Shown here: piece by piece, positions 17,482-25,485 of the stretch
How the letters are laid out: every line of letters begins with the position of its first letter
How positions within the stretch are numbered: the first letter of the stretch is position 1
Origin: an uncultured Eubacteriales bacterium
GTDB taxonomy: Bacteria; Bacillota; Clostridia; Oscillospirales; CAG-272
NCBI GenBank assembly: GCA_958352145.1
Contig: CATWNM010000028.1
Span: 1-33,325 of the forward strand
DNA length: 33,325 nucleotides
Reading direction: 5' to 3'
Program-made: the position numbers and the translations under genes
The notes under the pieces: model-generated
The model's database searches: none
Told to the model about the DNA's origin: nothing
The model's input: only the letters and a program-made list of their open reading frames with translations

Positions 17482-18318
17482 ATGAAATATATCTCCGCCA
17501 GCGATACAAAGAACTCGGAGTACAGCGGCGCAGAATTTCTGCGCCTGAACAACTGCGGCGCATTTTTGGGCGTGCAGAGACCGGTCGTGACCAAGCGTCC
17601 CGGCGGCCGCGCGGATTATCAGCTGATTTACATACAGAGCGGGGCGCTTTTGGTTCTGCAAAAGGCGGCGGCGCGCCGCTTTGAAGCGGGAACTGTGCTT
17701 TTGTTCCGGCCGGGCGAACCGCAGTGCTACCGCACGGACGCAGCCGGTTCCTCCTACTACTGGCTGCATTTTACCGGCAGCGCGGCGCAAACGCTGCTCG
17801 CCGCTTTCCAAGGGCTTTCTTTCCATACGGGCGCTTTTCCGGAAGCGGAGGATCTTTGTCTCGAATGCGCACGCGCCTTTGCGGCGGCAAAGCCGCATTA
17901 CCGGCTGTACTGCGACGGCAAGCTGCTCTCGTTTCTCGCGCTTCTGGCGCAAAAGCTAACCTTTGCAGCCGATACGCGCGCGGCAGCACAGATCGAACCC
18001 GCCATTCTCTATATCCGCACGCACAGCGCCGTGCGCCGCGCCAACGCGGAATACGCGGATATGTGCGGCATGTCCAAAGCGCATTTTATCCGCTTATTCC
18101 GCACCTGTACCGGCATGCCGCCGCAGCAGTACCGCACGGCGCGCTTGATCGACGAAGCGAAAGAACTGCTGCAGAGCGGCGGACTTGCCGTGCAGGATAT
18201 TTCAAGTTTTTTAGGATTTGACGATCCGCTGTATTTTAGCCGCCTTTTCAAAAAACATGCCGGCATTTCCCCAACCGAGTACGCCGCCCAGCAATCGGAT
18301 ATCAATCTTGCCAAATAG
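17482..18318 (+). CDS. AraC family transcriptional regulator
   Basis: The product has 278 residues. The start chosen is the ATG at 17482 (MKYISASDTKNSEYSG), because GGGAGGG sits 6 nt upstream; the ATG at 17467 would include that site. The N-terminal part is a cupin sensor (ADYQLIYIQSGALLVLQ, AGTVLLFRPGEPQCYRTD, YYWLHFTGSAAQTLLAAF). The C-terminal part has two helix-turn-helix motifs (RRANAEYADMCGMSKAHFIR and LAVQDISSFLGFDDPLYFSR, then KKHAGISPTEY). It faces the GH2 and EamA operon across a 149-nt gap that contains a direct repeat of AraC type, so it probably switches on that operon in response to a sugar. It ends just before a two-way terminator. Confidence 0.92.
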   Translation: MKYISASDTKNSEYSGAEFLRLNNCGAFLGVQRPVVTKRPGGRADYQLIYIQSGALLVLQKAAARRFEAGTVLLFRPGEPQCYRTDAAGSSYYWLHFTGSAAQTLLAAFQGLSFHTGAFPEAEDLCLECARAFAAAKPHYRLYCDGKLLSFLALLAQKLTFAADTRAAAQIEPAILYIRTHSAVRRANAEYADMCGMSKAHFIRLFRTCTGMPPQQYRTARLIDEAKELLQSGGLAVQDISSFLGFDDPLYFSRLFKKHAGISPTEYAAQQSDINLAK

Positions 18319-18385
18319 ATGCAGAGCGCCGCGTTTACTTGCGTCTTTGCGCCCCTTACGCGGCACTCGCACGGCCACAAGGTGT

Positions 18386-18410
18386 AAAAAGCCGGCAAAG
18401 CCGGCTTTTT
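18386..18410. terminator. Bidirectional terminator between AraC gene and phage cassette
   Basis: AAAAAGCCGGC, AAA, GCCGGCTTTTT is a symmetric intrinsic terminator with an A run on one side and a T run on the other, so it works for both strands. It ends the plus-strand AraC transcript and the minus-strand phage-cassette transcript, and marks the left boundary of the cassette. Confidence 0.88.
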
Positions 18411-18482
18411 ACAAAACTTTTATAGTATTTTGTACAAATACTTTCTCGACACACGGAGGCCGCCCGCGGCGGCAAAGTGCGT

Positions 18483-18692
18483 CTACTTTTCTTCTTCCTG
18501 CTCGCAGATGGCTTTTTTTACGGCGGCCATATCCACGACGCCCTCCGCAGCAAGATACGCCACCACCGAAGCGACGATCGCCGTCACGCCCTCGCGCACG
18601 CTGCCACCCGCAATCAGTACGGCCCCGCTTACCACGCCGGCCACTGCGACCAAAAATTTTCGGCTGCTCACTTTTCTCAAAAACTCTTTCAT
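18483..18692 (-). CDS. Small membrane protein, probable holin
   Basis: The product has 69 residues with one or two hydrophobic segments (KFLVAVAGVVSGAVLIAGGS and VTAIVASVVAYLAAEGVV) and a charged tail (AICEQEEEK). The size and layout fit small phage holins that open the membrane for the lytic enzyme. It is the last gene of the phage cassette; the ATG lies 3 nt after the stop of the preceding membrane protein, and GAGGTGTGAGCG provides a binding site overlapping that stop. A terminator follows 73 nt later. Family assignment is by topology and position only. Confidence 0.65.
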   Translation of the reverse strand: MKEFLRKVSSRKFLVAVAGVVSGAVLIAGGSVREGVTAIVASVVAYLAAEGVVDMAAVKKAICEQEEEK

Positions 18693-18695
18693 CGC

Positions 18696-18947
18696 TCACA
18701 CCTCGTCTATCTGGGACGGCGCTTCTCTGCCGTCCCTTATTTTTTCTTTGTTTTCATAGGCGCTCTTCAGCATATAGCTGACGATGCCGCCGGTCATCGG
18801 CGCGCCGACGTACAGCAGAAGATCCGACAGGCTTGTGCCATAGTCTCCCCGCACAAGCTGCACCGCCACGACCGCAATCCCCAGTACCGCGCACAAAAAC
18901 CACGCGCCGGTCAGCATCAGAATCACACGCTTGGAAAATTCTTTCAT
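18696..18947 (-). CDS. Two-helix membrane protein, holin-like
   Basis: The product has 83 residues. The first helix is ILMLTGAWFLCAVLGIAVVA and a second hydrophobic stretch is LLLYVGAPMTGGIVSYML, followed by a polar tail rich in Lys and Glu. The ATG overlaps the stop of the M23 peptidase gene by 4 nt, with GGAGG inside that gene. It shares the opening MKEF and a similar plan with the next small gene. A role in lysis is inferred from position between the endolysin-like gene and the end of the cassette. Confidence 0.65.
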   Translation of the reverse strand: MKEFSKRVILMLTGAWFLCAVLGIAVVAVQLVRGDYGTSLSDLLLYVGAPMTGGIVSYMLKSAYENKEKIRDGREAPSQIDEV

Positions 18948-19516
18948 TTGCGCAGCGCCTCCGCCATATTTTGAATCAAGTCGGGCAGATATTTCAGCTT
19001 CTCCGCGTTCTTTTTCCAGTAATCGGGACTGTTGATTACGCCATACTGCACAAGCGTGTTCAGCGCCGCGTCAAGCGACGGCTTTTCATATTCGCCAGGC
19101 GTATTCGCGATGCCGAGCACTTCTTCCGGATTCACCTTTGTTTTCCCGTCCGAGGCGCGCACCTCAAAATGCAGATGCGCCCCGAACGAATAACCGGTAT
19201 TGCCCATCACGCCGAGCTTCTCACCGGCGCGCACGGTCTGCCCCTCGCGCACCGCGCGCGAGTCCAGATGACAGTAGTAGTGATACTGCCCCGACGCGGT
19301 TTTGATGCAGACATAATTGCCCCACTGCCATGTGAGATTGCTTTTGTCCGTTATGATCCGCGCGCGCACCACCGTTCCGCCTTCCGCCGCCGTCACATTT
19401 TTAGAACCGATTCCCACAAGGTCATACCCGCTGTGGAAGTTTTTCTCTCCGTTTAAAACCCGCTCCCCGTAGGGAGAGGTCAGCTTGACCCGATCCGTTT
19501 CAAATGGTATAATCAT
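18944..19516 (-). CDS. M23 family peptidoglycan metallopeptidase, phage lysin
   Basis: The product has 190 residues. The start at 19516 (MIIPFETDRVKLTSPYG) has AAAGGAG 7 nt upstream; the open frame to 19579 precedes that site and is rejected. It is a lysostaphin-type zinc endopeptidase that cuts peptidoglycan cross-bridges. The zinc ligands are visible: His28 and Asp32 in HSGYD, and His116 in HLHFE, with His83 in HYYCHL and His114 completing the active site. Residues 140-190 (LNTLVQYGVINSPDYWKK, then YLPDLIQNMAEAL) match the short C-terminal module often seen on clostridial phage amidases. There is no signal peptide, so release would need the neighbouring holins. It overlaps the XhlA-like gene by 17 nt. 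Confidence 0.9.
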   Translation of the reverse strand: MIIPFETDRVKLTSPYGERVLNGEKNFHSGYDLVGIGSKNVTAAEGGTVVRARIITDKSNLTWQWGNYVCIKTASGQYHYYCHLDSRAVREGQTVRAGEKLGVMGNTGYSFGAHLHFEVRASDGKTKVNPEEVLGIANTPGEYEKPSLDAALNTLVQYGVINSPDYWKKNAEKLKYLPDLIQNMAEALRK

Positions 19517-19739
19517 TGTTTTTCTCCTTTGCTTCGAGTACCGTGATGCGGTGCTCGTGGTTGTCGATCTGCTCGCCATGGTGCGTGATGCGCGCTTCGT
19601 TGCGCGCCATGTTCTGATTTAAGCTGTCGATCGAACAGTTCAGCTTCGTTATGCTCGAATTCAGCTTGATGATCGGTGAGATCACTGAAATGCCGAAGCC
19701 CACCAGCGCGATCAGCCCAAGTACGATTTCCCATGTCAT
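19500..19739 (-). CDS. Membrane-anchored coiled-coil protein (XhlA-like)
   Basis: The product has 79 residues. An N-terminal transmembrane helix (IVLGLIALVGFGISVISPII) is followed by a heptad-patterned coiled coil (LNSSITKLNCSIDSLNQNM, then RITHHGEQIDNHEHRITVLE). This plan is like XhlA/haemolysin-type accessory lysis proteins, although there the helix is usually at the C-terminus. The ATG overlaps the fibre gene stop as ATGA. It precedes the M23 lysin gene and is part of the lysis block. Confidence 0.65.
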   Translation of the reverse strand: MTWEIVLGLIALVGFGISVISPIIKLNSSITKLNCSIDSLNQNMARNEARITHHGEQIDNHEHRITVLEAKEKNNDYTI

Positions 19740-21247
19740 GACGCCGCCTCCACGCCATAGATTTGTACGGTCGCCGCAGTATAGTTGTTTTTCACGGGAA
19801 TTTCACTCGTTTCGATCTGCATGCCGTCCAACTGATATACGGCTGTTTGTACCGCATAAGCCATATCATCAAAGTAACAGGCAGTGGCGATAGCTCCGTT
19901 GCTGTATACCTCAACGCACACATATCTGTAAGGGATATAGATATCGCTGATAAAAAAGCCCATGCCCGCGTCCGATTCAGCCGACACTGCAAGATACAGC
20001 TTGCTGTACTGATTTATCATTTTCGGCAGCGTGAAATTCGTCTCCTCGTTGTCCGCCGATGTTGTGACATTGATAAGCTGCACGAGATTTCCAGCGGACG
20101 CAGGATCGCCCTTGTCGCCTTTTTCTCCCTGCGGGCCGCGGATATTTGCGCCCGCTGCCGCAGGCATGCCGGTCTTGCTCGCCGACCAACTGAGATTTCC
20201 GGCGGAATCGATCGACGGGGTATAATATCCGCCGTTTTCGCTGCCGGTCACGTTCGTCCCGGTCATCGTGATCGTTTCCTCCGCGAAATCCGGGCTGGTC
20301 ACATACCAGGAGCCGCTGTACAGGATTTTTTCCCCGGCCACGTTCAGCACGCCGTCCAAATACAAGGTTCCGCCGTCATAGCAGGCGTTCAGATCGCACA
20401 GCACGGTATATCCGGGCAGGACGTACGCATCCGGATCGTAGTACACAAATTTGCACTTAGTCAAAAGGAACTCCGCGTCCTCAATTTCGCTGAATCCCGA
20501 AATCAGGGACGTAATCGAATACTGCGTCTTCGTCTCCATATCCCACAAATACCCGCTCGGCAGCACATAGACGGTCTTACGCGTCCTTTCGCCGATGTGC
20601 GCGTCGATCTCGGCCTTGTCCGCCGCCGTCCAGTAATCCACGCCCCGCACCGGCGTGTAACCGTCCGCGCCCGGCTCGCCCTTACTGCCCGCGACGCCCG
20701 GCTCGCCGGGTTCTCCTTTGTCTCCCTTTGCCCCCTGTGCGCCGGTTTCACCCTTATCGCCTTTGTCCCCTTTCGGCAGGGTGAAATTCAGCCGGACGGC
20801 CGCCTCGCCTACGCTGACGCTGACCCCTGCGTCCATCCCTTTTACCGCCGTTGCGGTCATGTTCTCAAATTTTGCAAATTTTGCCGCGAACTGCTCATAC
20901 AGCCCCGGCGTATAATTTTCACTCTCTTCCCCGTCTTTCGGCGTGCCGGGCGAAACGACAAGCCGGCACATCGTGCTGGTCAGCGTTTTGCCGCCCCGCA
21001 CGCCGACGACGCCCAAATACACGTCGCCGCTCCTTTGCAGCGCTTCCTGCGGAACAATACAAGCGCCGTCTTTGTCCAGCAGCACTGTGTATTTCTTTGC
21101 ACCGATGCGGAATAAAGCGCTCTTCTCGTATCCCGCCCACAGCGGATCGAAAGTAAACTGCACGGCCGCCGTGCCGACCGACCCGCTGGCGATCACCGGC
21201 TGATCGGCAAACAGACGGCTACCGTCCGTTCTGATATTAATTAGCAT
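19736..21247 (-). CDS. Phage tail fibre or receptor-binding protein with collagen-like repeats
   Basis: The product has 503 residues. Residues 1-100 form an N-terminal beta-rich attachment domain of the kind that starts many clostridial phage tail proteins (MLINIRTDGSRLFADQPV, VQFTFDPLWAGYEKSALFRI, STMCRLVVSPGTP). Residues 111-160 hold a helical stretch and a beta segment. Residues 160-196 are about twelve Gly-X-Y triplets (KGDKGDKGETGAQGAKGDK onward), followed by a YTPVRGVDYWTAADKAEIDA segment seen in such fibres. A second short collagen-like run (GPQGEKGDKGDP) lies near residue 370, before a C-terminal beta-rich tip. It overlaps the hub gene by 7 nt. The likely role is host recognition, taking the place of the P22 tailspike. 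Confidence 0.8.
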   Translation of the reverse strand: MLINIRTDGSRLFADQPVIASGSVGTAAVQFTFDPLWAGYEKSALFRIGAKKYTVLLDKDGACIVPQEALQRSGDVYLGVVGVRGGKTLTSTMCRLVVSPGTPKDGEESENYTPGLYEQFAAKFAKFENMTATAVKGMDAGVSVSVGEAAVRLNFTLPKGDKGDKGETGAQGAKGDKGEPGEPGVAGSKGEPGADGYTPVRGVDYWTAADKAEIDAHIGERTRKTVYVLPSGYLWDMETKTQYSITSLISGFSEIEDAEFLLTKCKFVYYDPDAYVLPGYTVLCDLNACYDGGTLYLDGVLNVAGEKILYSGSWYVTSPDFAEETITMTGTNVTGSENGGYYTPSIDSAGNLSWSASKTGMPAAAGANIRGPQGEKGDKGDPASAGNLVQLINVTTSADNEETNFTLPKMINQYSKLYLAVSAESDAGMGFFISDIYIPYRYVCVEVYSNGAIATACYFDDMAYAVQTAVYQLDGMQIETSEIPVKNNYTAATVQIYGVEAAS

Positions 21248-23127
21248 ATGCCGTACCTCCCAAATGTGTTTTCAACCTCGGCGTATTCCAGACGCAGCGT
21301 GTGAATTTTGACAAGCCCCACGCCAAAGAAGCGCAAAACGTCGCTTTCCAAGTACAAATTCCGCGGCGCAAACGAATAGGCACGGAGGACACCGTCCGTT
21401 CCTGCCGCGCTGAACAAAACGCTTCCGTCTTCACGCGCGGCGGAAAGCGTCGCGCCCGCCGCAAGCTCGGCTGTAACCGAAATTCGGTATACGCGCCGCC
21501 GCTGCGGAAAATCCAGCAAGAGGGAAAAGGCGTACTGCGCGGCGCCGCCCGACACAAGCGACAGCTGCCAGTTTTCTGTATCCCTTGCGACGAGCGCAGC
21601 CATTTTCTCCGCGCCAAACAGCAGCATCTCGGAAAAATGCGCACGCCGGGTGCTCCACATCTCGCTGACGAGATCATATAGGTAGATGGTCTTTGAACCC
21701 GGCAGGCAAAGCAGCAGCGTATCGTCCGCCGCTGCAAGGGACGCGCCCGCAAAGGAACCGGGCATAAGTCCGCTGCCGACCGGTTTTACCGACGTGCCGT
21801 TATACCGCATCACGCCCGTATCCGAAACGAAATAGAGATACGCTCCTGCGGCGGCAAGTGCGGCCTGCGACTGACAGCCGAACGCGCCGACGTAGGAAAG
21901 CGTGAACGGAAGCGCGTTTCCCTCGACCACCAGCATGGATTTTTCGGTAAACGCCGCGACCTTTCCGTCAAACGAGGCGAGCGCGGTAAACGCCCCCTCG
22001 CCGCCCGGCGCGCTCGCCGTCCATGCCGCCGCCGTGTCCGCGCTCCCGGCGGCGGGCAGCGTAAAGTCGGTGCAGTCGCCATCCTTGGACGCATAGATCT
22101 CCGTGCCGCATATGCCGAACAGCCGGCCGAAATGCTGCACGGCCTGCTCCATCTGCGGTATGCCCACGAGGGGTTCCTCCACAGAGACCGCGCCTTCGCT
22201 TTCGGATAAAAGCTGCATGGTCGGCAGAATCAGCGAATACGTCCGCGCGGCGACCGGCTGGCCGCCGATGCTCGTCAGCGGCCGGCGGTAGCGCGCAACC
22301 GTCATGCCGGCCGCATACGGCGCATATTGCGGCGTCCGCCCGTTCAGCTTTTCATATTCCGCCGTATAAATCGCGTCCATCCGGATCGAATACGAGGCGC
22401 CGAGATCCGGCGTATACTCGGCCGAAACATAGCGGTAGGTCGTTTTATCCTCCGAAACCAGCGTCGCCCGTTCGCGGCTGGCCGATACCGAAAAAAGCTG
22501 TGTGCGCTGTGCACCGATCATCTGCGAGGTCACGCCTTTTCCCGGCGTGATAACGTCCAGCCAAAGCTGGTGCACCGTATAGGCATATGTAGACGTCGTC
22601 GATTTCAAACTTTCAAACTGCACCACGATCCCGCTGCCCACCGCCTCATAGGAATCCGCGCGCCGGTGATCGATGATGTTGACCACCGCGTCGTAGAAAA
22701 TATAAAAAGCGCTACTGTCCGCAAACGCGCCGAGTAAATTGCGATAGCCGTCGGCGGTCTTCCCGGGCAGCAGATTTTCCCCGACCAGCACGCGGGCGGC
22801 GATGATCTCCGCATCCGAATACGCCATGATTTCCGCCGGACAAATATTCCGGTAGATAAAATCCGCGGTTGTCTGCGTTTCATAGACGCTGTCATAGTGG
22901 TCATAGAGCGTATATACGCCGGGCTGCAGCGTACTGGCCGGCACGCTGACCTGTACGCGCCCAAGCACCGAGGCGAGCGTCCCTTCGGAAAGCAGGCGGA
23001 TTCCCTCGGCTTCAAGCAGGCTTCCGGTTTCGGCGCTGCGGCGGCTCAGGCCTGAAAAATCGGTGATTTCCAGAATTTTTCGCGCCGTGGCGGGCAGCTT
23101 TTCGGTTTTCAGGCTTCTTTTTCGCAT
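21241..23127 (-). CDS. Tail hub protein, P22 gp10/T7 gp12-like (beta-propeller)
   Basis: The product has 628 residues. The start at 23127 (MRKRSLKTEKLPATARKI) has GGGAG 7 nt upstream and overlaps the previous gene by 19 nt. The C-terminal 350 residues show repeated four-strand blades: FGRLFGICGTEIYASKDGD, AFTALASFDGKVAAFTEKSM, QAALAAAGAYLYFVSDTGVM, SLAAADDTLLLCLPGSKTIY. That is the pattern of propeller-like hub proteins that plug short phage tails. Residues 60-110 may hold a small beta domain. The position directly after the connector-like gene and before the fibre fits a nozzle or hub. It is longer than P22 gp10 (about 470) and shorter than T7 gp12 (about 790). The fold call is by pattern and context. 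Confidence 0.65.
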   Translation of the reverse strand: MRKRSLKTEKLPATARKILEITDFSGLSRRSAETGSLLEAEGIRLLSEGTLASVLGRVQVSVPASTLQPGVYTLYDHYDSVYETQTTADFIYRNICPAEIMAYSDAEIIAARVLVGENLLPGKTADGYRNLLGAFADSSAFYIFYDAVVNIIDHRRADSYEAVGSGIVVQFESLKSTTSTYAYTVHQLWLDVITPGKGVTSQMIGAQRTQLFSVSASRERATLVSEDKTTYRYVSAEYTPDLGASYSIRMDAIYTAEYEKLNGRTPQYAPYAAGMTVARYRRPLTSIGGQPVAARTYSLILPTMQLLSESEGAVSVEEPLVGIPQMEQAVQHFGRLFGICGTEIYASKDGDCTDFTLPAAGSADTAAAWTASAPGGEGAFTALASFDGKVAAFTEKSMLVVEGNALPFTLSYVGAFGCQSQAALAAAGAYLYFVSDTGVMRYNGTSVKPVGSGLMPGSFAGASLAAADDTLLLCLPGSKTIYLYDLVSEMWSTRRAHFSEMLLFGAEKMAALVARDTENWQLSLVSGGAAQYAFSLLLDFPQRRRVYRISVTAELAAGATLSAAREDGSVLFSAAGTDGVLRAYSFAPRNLYLESDVLRFFGVGLVKIHTLRLEYAEVENTFGRYGIC

Positions 23128-23678
23128 GGGAGCACTCCCTTCGCGCGCCTGAATTCTTCAAGCAGCCGGTTATATTCCGCGCCGTACAAATTAGCGCACG
23201 CGCCGTCCGCCGCATACAGATAGGCGCGGTGAAAAAGATAGGCGCGCATCATCGGAATATCCTCATCCTCCAGCGCAACCGCGGATGACGCCATATCTGC
23301 GGCCGTGACTGCGGCGGGCAGTGAACGAAGCAGCAGCGTATACGTCCCGTCATAGGGGACCTGCAGCCCGCCCGGCGCCGGGCAAAAGAGCGGATATTCG
23401 GGCAGAACGTCGAGCAGCGCCGGCGAAGCGCAAAGCAATTCGCGTCCGTCGAAAAATACGCGCCGCACGCGGGACGGCGTGCCGGAAATGGGCAAAAGCC
23501 CCGCTTCGGCCTCGGCGGTCTCAGACGTATCCCCGCCCGGCAGAGAAAGGTACAGCGCGCGCAGCAGCGCGTTGTATTCGCAGAGCAGATACATCTCGGG
23601 AATCTCAATCGCCGGCAAAAACGCATTCTTTACTTCCGCGATCAATGCCCCGACCGTCGTATCGGATGAAAAGATCAC
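23109..23678 (-). CDS. Head-tail connector / tail tubular A-like protein (P22 gp4 or T7 gp11 position)
   Basis: The product has 189 residues, starting with a GTG at 23678 that overlaps the previous stop as GTGA, with GGGGGA 6 nt before. The N-terminal part is helical (TTVGALIAEVKNAFLPAIEI, then LLCEYNALLRALYLSLPGG). The middle is beta-rich with a Pro-rich region (FFDGRELLCASPALLDVLPE). The C-terminal part is helical (DEDIPMMRAYLFHRAYLYA, LYGAEYNRLLEEFRRAKGV). This helix, beta, helix layout and length fit adaptors that sit under the portal. The assignment rests on size, shape and order. Confidence 0.6.
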   Translation of the reverse strand: MIFSSDTTVGALIAEVKNAFLPAIEIPEMYLLCEYNALLRALYLSLPGGDTSETAEAEAGLLPISGTPSRVRRVFFDGRELLCASPALLDVLPEYPLFCPAPGGLQVPYDGTYTLLLRSLPAAVTAADMASSAVALEDEDIPMMRAYLFHRAYLYAADGACANLYGAEYNRLLEEFRRAKGVLPCEKEA

Positions 23679-24016
23679 CAGACATCCCCCTTTCTTCGGC
23701 GGCCGCGCGCATGCGCCCGCCAGAGTCCGAGATAGGTCGCCTCCGCGCTCTCGGAAAATTCTTTTTCAAGCGCCGCATCCCCGCCGCTTTTTGAGGCGAT
23801 AAAGCAAAGCAGCGGCAGATAAAATTCCTCGCGCAGCCCAAGCTCGTCCGAAAGCGCGGCGGGCGGCGCGTATTCCCCGTCCGAAAAGAGCAGCTTTTTC
23901 GGATAGCGTGAAAGCAGCGTGCGCACCCCCATGTCCAGATGCACGAAAAACGCATACAGCGGCGGTTCCTTTTGACACAGCACCGCACAGTCGCCATATA
24001 ATTTCTTCAAATCCAT
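23675..24016 (-). CDS. Small helical phage protein, probable head completion or adaptor protein
   Basis: The product has 113 residues. The start at 24016 (MDLKKLYGDCAVLCQKEP) has GGGAGA 5 nt upstream; the longer frame to 24139 lies inside the palindromic repeat and is rejected. It is mostly helical (YAFFVHLDMGVRTLLSRYPK, REEFYLPLLCFIASKSGG, LEKEFSESAEATYLGLWR). It lies between the capsid and connector-like genes, where head-completion proteins usually sit. I do not recognise the family from sequence alone. Confidence 0.55.
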   Translation of the reverse strand: MDLKKLYGDCAVLCQKEPPLYAFFVHLDMGVRTLLSRYPKKLLFSDGEYAPPAALSDELGLREEFYLPLLCFIASKSGGDAALEKEFSESAEATYLGLWRAHARGRRRKGDVW

Positions 24017-24074
24017 ACGATTCTCCCATTTTAAAACAGGGACGGCTGGCCGCCCCTTTAACGAAAACACCTTC

Positions 24075-24188
24075 GTAGGGAACGCCGTCCCCGGCGTTCC
24101 GTGCTGCCATTTGACGCACGGTATATTGCGGAACGTCAAGCGACGCGCTAAAGGCGCTAGCGCCGTATTGCGGCGAGACGTTCCCTAC
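24075..24188. repeat. 114-bp palindromic repeat element with GTAGGGAACG ends (REP/MITE-like)
   Basis: The ends are exact 10-bp inverted repeats: GTAGGGAACG at 24075-24084 and CGTTCCCTAC at 24179-24188. Inside the left end a 9-bp hairpin (GGAACGCCG, TCCC, CGGCGTTCC, 24079-24100) can form, and the right half holds GGCGCTAGCGCC. It codes for nothing and lies in the only large gap of the cassette, between the capsid stop and the next gene. GTAGGGAACG-type palindromes are, to my recollection, scattered through many clostridial chromosomes; copy number in this genome is unknown. Confidence 0.65.
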
Positions 24189-24216
24189 AAAAGCAAACTT
24201 ATAGTTTTTCGGCTAA

Positions 24217-24245
24217 GCACAGAGGGCGAACGCCGCCCTCTGTGC
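24217..24245 (-). terminator. Perfect 12-bp hairpin after the capsid gene
   Basis: GCACAGAGGGCG, a 5-nt loop, CGCCCTCTGTGC lies 18 nt past the capsid stop at 24264. There is no T run after it on the minus strand, so it may be an attenuator or an mRNA-stabilising stem that keeps capsid transcripts in excess, rather than a full terminator. Confidence 0.55.
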
Positions 24246-24263
24246 CGAATTCACAAAAAACGT

Positions 24264-25472
24264 TTATTCAGTTTTCGAACTCGCCGCGGCACCCGCGTTT
24301 GTAAACCGGACGGCGCCGCCCGGATTTTCACACATCAGGTTGCCGTAGGAGGCCAGCAGCGCGCGGAAGATCGAGGTGTCGGGCATCGGCACGAAAATGC
24401 CGCCGTCCTTCTCCATGAAATTCCACGGCGTCGCCTCGAGATAGAACGTGGAAGTATCTACGCCCCAGGCCTCCCCGTCGGGTACAAAGCGCTCGTTGAC
24501 GATCACGACCTCGCCCGAACCGACGAGCACCTTGTAGCCAACCGCGCCGCCGACGAATTGATGCTTGTCGGCCACCGTAATGTTGTTCGTGTGGATGTAG
24601 TCCTGATAGGCCAAAAACGCGTCGTCGCCCATCATAATCAAATCAATGGACGCACCCTTGTAATCCTTCGCCTGCTTGACCCCGCGGTAGAGCACAAGAT
24701 CGGTCAGATCGTGCTTTGCGTCCACAACGGTCGGCGCAAGCCAGGGGTTGTCGGTTTTGGAAAGCCCGTAGATGCTGCTGCCCGTAAAAATGGCGCCAAG
24801 CCCGCAGAGTTCGCGGTTGTAGCTGCCCTGCACGGTGATAAAGCCGCCGGACGCGCCGAGCGTCAGCGTGCCCTCGACCGTGATTTTCTTTGCCGCGCGG
24901 TCAACTGAAACGATGCGCTTGCCCGAATTGGCCTCGGTCAGCGTCGGACTGCCCGAAGTCTGCGTATTGTACAAGTCGATCCGAAGACCCTCGATCACAT
25001 TTTTAACGCTGTCAAGCGTGAGCGTAGTCTGGCCGTTTGCGGCAGATGCGGCGCTGACCGAGGCCAGCTTGCCGCTCCCGTCCCCAAAGAGCGCGCGGCC
25101 GATATTCCATTTTGCAGCCGCGTACGAACTGCGGATCTCTCCGTCCAGCGCATTGATCATGGACGAGGCGTTGCCGCTGGCGAGTTCGACGGTCTTATTG
25201 GAAATTTGAAGATCGACGTACATATCGACCGCATCAAGCTCAAAGCGCGCATAACGCTGCGCGCCCGCTTTCGGCGTGCCCACGCCCTCCGCGCCGAAAC
25301 CAAAGCCGCCGTTGATACCGATCGGCGCGGCGCATTTGATGGTGTTGTTCTTCAGCGGGACCTTTTTGATCCGTTCAAGAAAGGGAGAGGGCTCCGTGTT
25401 GATCTGATTGCAGAGCGCCGGCTGATATTTGTCCTTAAGAATCGCTTCCAGCTTTGTCAAAATTTGTGCCAT
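24264..25472 (-). CDS. Phage major capsid protein
   Basis: The product has 402 residues. The start at 25472 (MAQILTKLEAILKDKYQPAL) has AAAGGAG 8 nt upstream; the open frame to 25517 precedes it. The N-terminal segment with a helix and NQINTEPSPFLERIKKVPLK resembles the N-arm of capsid proteins. The middle (about 170-250) is a beta-rich insertion (LTLDSVKNVIEGLRIDLYNT, KRIVSVDRAAKKITVEGTLT, GGFITVQGSYNREL), followed by GLGAIFTGSSIYGLSKTDN. The C-terminal part (STFYLEATPWNFMEKDGG) fits HK97-fold capsids, including the P22-coat-like group. It directly follows the scaffold-like gene, as in P22. Identity as the capsid is strongly supported by order; subgroup is uncertain. Confidence 0.8.
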   Translation of the reverse strand: MAQILTKLEAILKDKYQPALCNQINTEPSPFLERIKKVPLKNNTIKCAAPIGINGGFGFGAEGVGTPKAGAQRYARFELDAVDMYVDLQISNKTVELASGNASSMINALDGEIRSSYAAAKWNIGRALFGDGSGKLASVSAASAANGQTTLTLDSVKNVIEGLRIDLYNTQTSGSPTLTEANSGKRIVSVDRAAKKITVEGTLTLGASGGFITVQGSYNRELCGLGAIFTGSSIYGLSKTDNPWLAPTVVDAKHDLTDLVLYRGVKQAKDYKGASIDLIMMGDDAFLAYQDYIHTNNITVADKHQFVGGAVGYKVLVGSGEVVIVNERFVPDGEAWGVDTSTFYLEATPWNFMEKDGGIFVPMPDTSIFRALLASYGNLMCENPGGAVRFTNAGAAASSKTE

Positions 25473-25485
25473 TGTTTTTTCTCCT

